Below, one piece after another: positions 62,798-64,000 of a DNA stretch of 64,000 nt; position 1 is the first letter of the stretch; each line of letters starts with the position of its first letter. This DNA is from Gammaproteobacteria bacterium. GTDB taxonomy: Bacteria; Pseudomonadota; Gammaproteobacteria; Pseudomonadales; Pseudomonadaceae. The stretch is taken from NCBI GenBank assembly GCA_012728315.1, contig JAAYFI010000014.1, positions 28,093 to 92,092 on the forward strand. Direction: 5' to 3'. Made by a program: the position numbers and the translations under genes. Under the pieces are notes generated by a model. It made no database searches. It was not told the DNA's origin and saw only the letters and a list, made by a program, of their open reading frames with translations.

Positions 62798-63942
62798 CTT
62801 AAGCGTTTCAGCGTCTGACCGGCACGGCTCTGCCAAAACACCCGCAATAGCAACAGAAAACTTAGCGACCAACATACAGCAGCGCTCAACAGCCACAGGT
62901 GACTTTGCTGCCCTAGCCATGCGGGGATCACCCGCAATAACGCAGCACAGTTCACCAGCACACCAGCAACATGACTTAAAGGTAGCGCATTGGGGTCGCG
63001 AAAGCGCTGCAGCAATTGCGTACGCGCCATCACCGTCAAAGTCAAAGTCCCCAAGGCGCCAACAGTGATGGCATGCACCCCGGCACTCAGCAGTGCAGGC
63101 TTAAACAACAATGCACAACCCAGTAAAAATAAACCCAAGGCCAACCACCCGTAGCCTGCGCCCAGTAGTAATAAATCGGCTCGGTCTAAACAATGCCATA
63201 ACTGCCAGCGCGCCAGACGCAGTGCGGTCAACAGGCCGCCGGTTAAAATCAAAACGCCAGCCAATTGCTCACTGAGCAGACTCGGCAGCGGATAAAGTGC
63301 TAACGCAACAAACAACAGAATCAATACTGCTCCTTCAATATTGGGCTGCACACGCGCCGATAAAGTGCGCTGCTGACGTAACAGATGCCCTGCTACGGCT
63401 GGCGCAATAATGCGTCCGCCCATAAAAAACATGAGCAAAGCTAAGCCCAGTAACAACTCCAGCAGAACATTGTGCCCTTGCCAAGTCGATTGCGCAGCGA
63501 ACACCACCAGACTGCAGAGCACAATCAATAACGGCGCCGTGGTTTTATTGCGCCATTTTTTGGCTGAACGGGCAAAGCGTGGCACTGTCCAATAGGCTGT
63601 CAAACCAGCGACCAACAGCGCGCCAGTGACCGCCATCGGGCCGCCCGGCCAAACTAAAAAGCCAATCCGCGCTAACAGCCAAACACCGATCAATAACAGC
63701 ACCTTGCGCCCCTGCAGCGGCCCTAATAGATAACCGGCGACCACCAGCATGGCATAACCAATCAATAGTTCATGGGCATGGCCGAAGACGCTGTACAACC
63801 CTGCCGGTGCGGACACGCCGTAGAGCAAGGCTAAAACTGACCATGGCATCAGCAACGCCGTATAAGCCGCTGCCAGCGGAAACAGATAATAACTGGCGGA
63901 TATGACTGGCTTTTTCCGCGCGTGCGCTTCGACGTGACTCAC
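62794..63942 (-). CDS. nnrS: NnrS family heme- and copper-containing membrane protein
   Basis: 382-residue integral membrane protein with about twelve helices. The family pattern is LFPLAAAYTALLMPWSV, the histidines in FGHAHELLIGYAMLVVAGYL, MFFMGGRIIAPAVAGHLLRQ and HAITVGALGTLTLTVMARTQ. NnrS protects against NO-derived stress during denitrification in other bacteria. The initiator is GTG (63942) with AAGGTG upstream. No NNR box is visible in the 58 bp left before the window edge. Convergent with dnrP. Confidence 0.92.
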   Translation of the reverse strand: MSHVEAHARKKPVISASYYLFPLAAAYTALLMPWSVLALLYGVSAPAGLYSVFGHAHELLIGYAMLVVAGYLLGPLQGRKVLLLIGVWLLARIGFLVWPGGPMAVTGALLVAGLTAYWTVPRFARSAKKWRNKTTAPLLIVLCSLVVFAAQSTWQGHNVLLELLLGLALLMFFMGGRIIAPAVAGHLLRQQRTLSARVQPNIEGAVLILLFVALALYPLPSLLSEQLAGVLILTGGLLTALRLARWQLWHCLDRADLLLLGAGYGWLALGLFLLGCALLFKPALLSAGVHAITVGALGTLTLTVMARTQLLQRFRDPNALPLSHVAGVLVNCAALLRVIPAWLGQQSHLWLLSAAVCWSLSFLLLLRVFWQSRAGQTLKRLS

Positions 63943-64000
63943 ACCTACACCTTCTTCATTGCTTAGCGACTGCTCACTACTGGGTCAACTGACGATACAA

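Overview
The window looks like chromosomal DNA from a low-GC member of the Pseudomonadaceae (roughly half G+C by eye). The evidence is gene order. It contains rpoH-ftsX-ftsE-ftsY-M16-M16-rsmD; TIGR02449-zapA-6S RNA-5-formyltetrahydrofolate cyclo-ligase facing ygfB-pepP-ubiH-DUF4442-ubiI-iron-binding protein; coaD-ferredoxin-ggt with mutM nearby; and serA divergent from a D-2-hydroxyglutarate dehydrogenase gene. All of these are familiar Pseudomonas neighbourhoods. An ectoine operon and Dnr/DnrP/NnrS point to a salt-tolerant, denitrification-capable organism. A genus such as Denitrificimonas, Thiopseudomonas or Halopseudomonas is a guess from these traits.

Layout. 1-8.7 kb: heat-shock sigma factor (cut by the edge), FtsYEX, an M16 peptidase pair, RsmD, a lipid A acyltransferase and a PilZ protein. 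8.7-13.6 kb: a YhiI-RbbA-YhhJ type efflux/ABC-2 system. 14-21.8 kb: 6S RNA, ZapA and the pepP-ubiH-ubiI operon, then an orphan iron-binding protein. 21.8-24.4 kb: a mixed zone with YigZ, a nitroreductase, a dead short-chain dehydrogenase, a TIGR02450 protein and a truncated AlbA_2 protein. 24.6-28.5 kb: a chemoreceptor with a NarX/PilJ-like sensor region and a membrane diguanylate cyclase. 28.5-37.5 kb: a B12 block (cobU, cbiB/cobD, cobC, riboswitch, btuFCD, cobO, cobQ, bluB) interrupted by a REP/REPIN repeat cluster, ended by a terminator and tRNA-Arg(CCG). 38-44.4 kb: YdcF-like protein, succinate-semialdehyde dehydrogenase, sirtuin, and a lipoprotein hydrolase coupled to a DUF4105 protein. 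44.5-48.7 kb: ectABC-ask with a promoter overlapped by a perfect inverted repeat. 48.8-61.7 kb: housekeeping genes (coaD, ferredoxin, ggt, Na/Pi symporter, mutM, FAH, D-2-HGDH, serA, prolyl hydroxylase and others). 61.8-64 kb: dnr, dnrP behind a perfect ANR/DNR box, and nnrS.

No insertion sequence, prophage, CRISPR array or recognisable defence system was seen. The most unexplained structure is non-coding: the REPIN cluster inside the B12 block with decayed relatives about 12 kb away; the inverted repeat spanning the ect promoter plus hairpins at later ect junctions; the cyclo-ligase ribosome-binding site lying inside the closing stem of 6S RNA; and a 23-codon ORF that overlaps the btuF start downstream of the cobalamin riboswitch.
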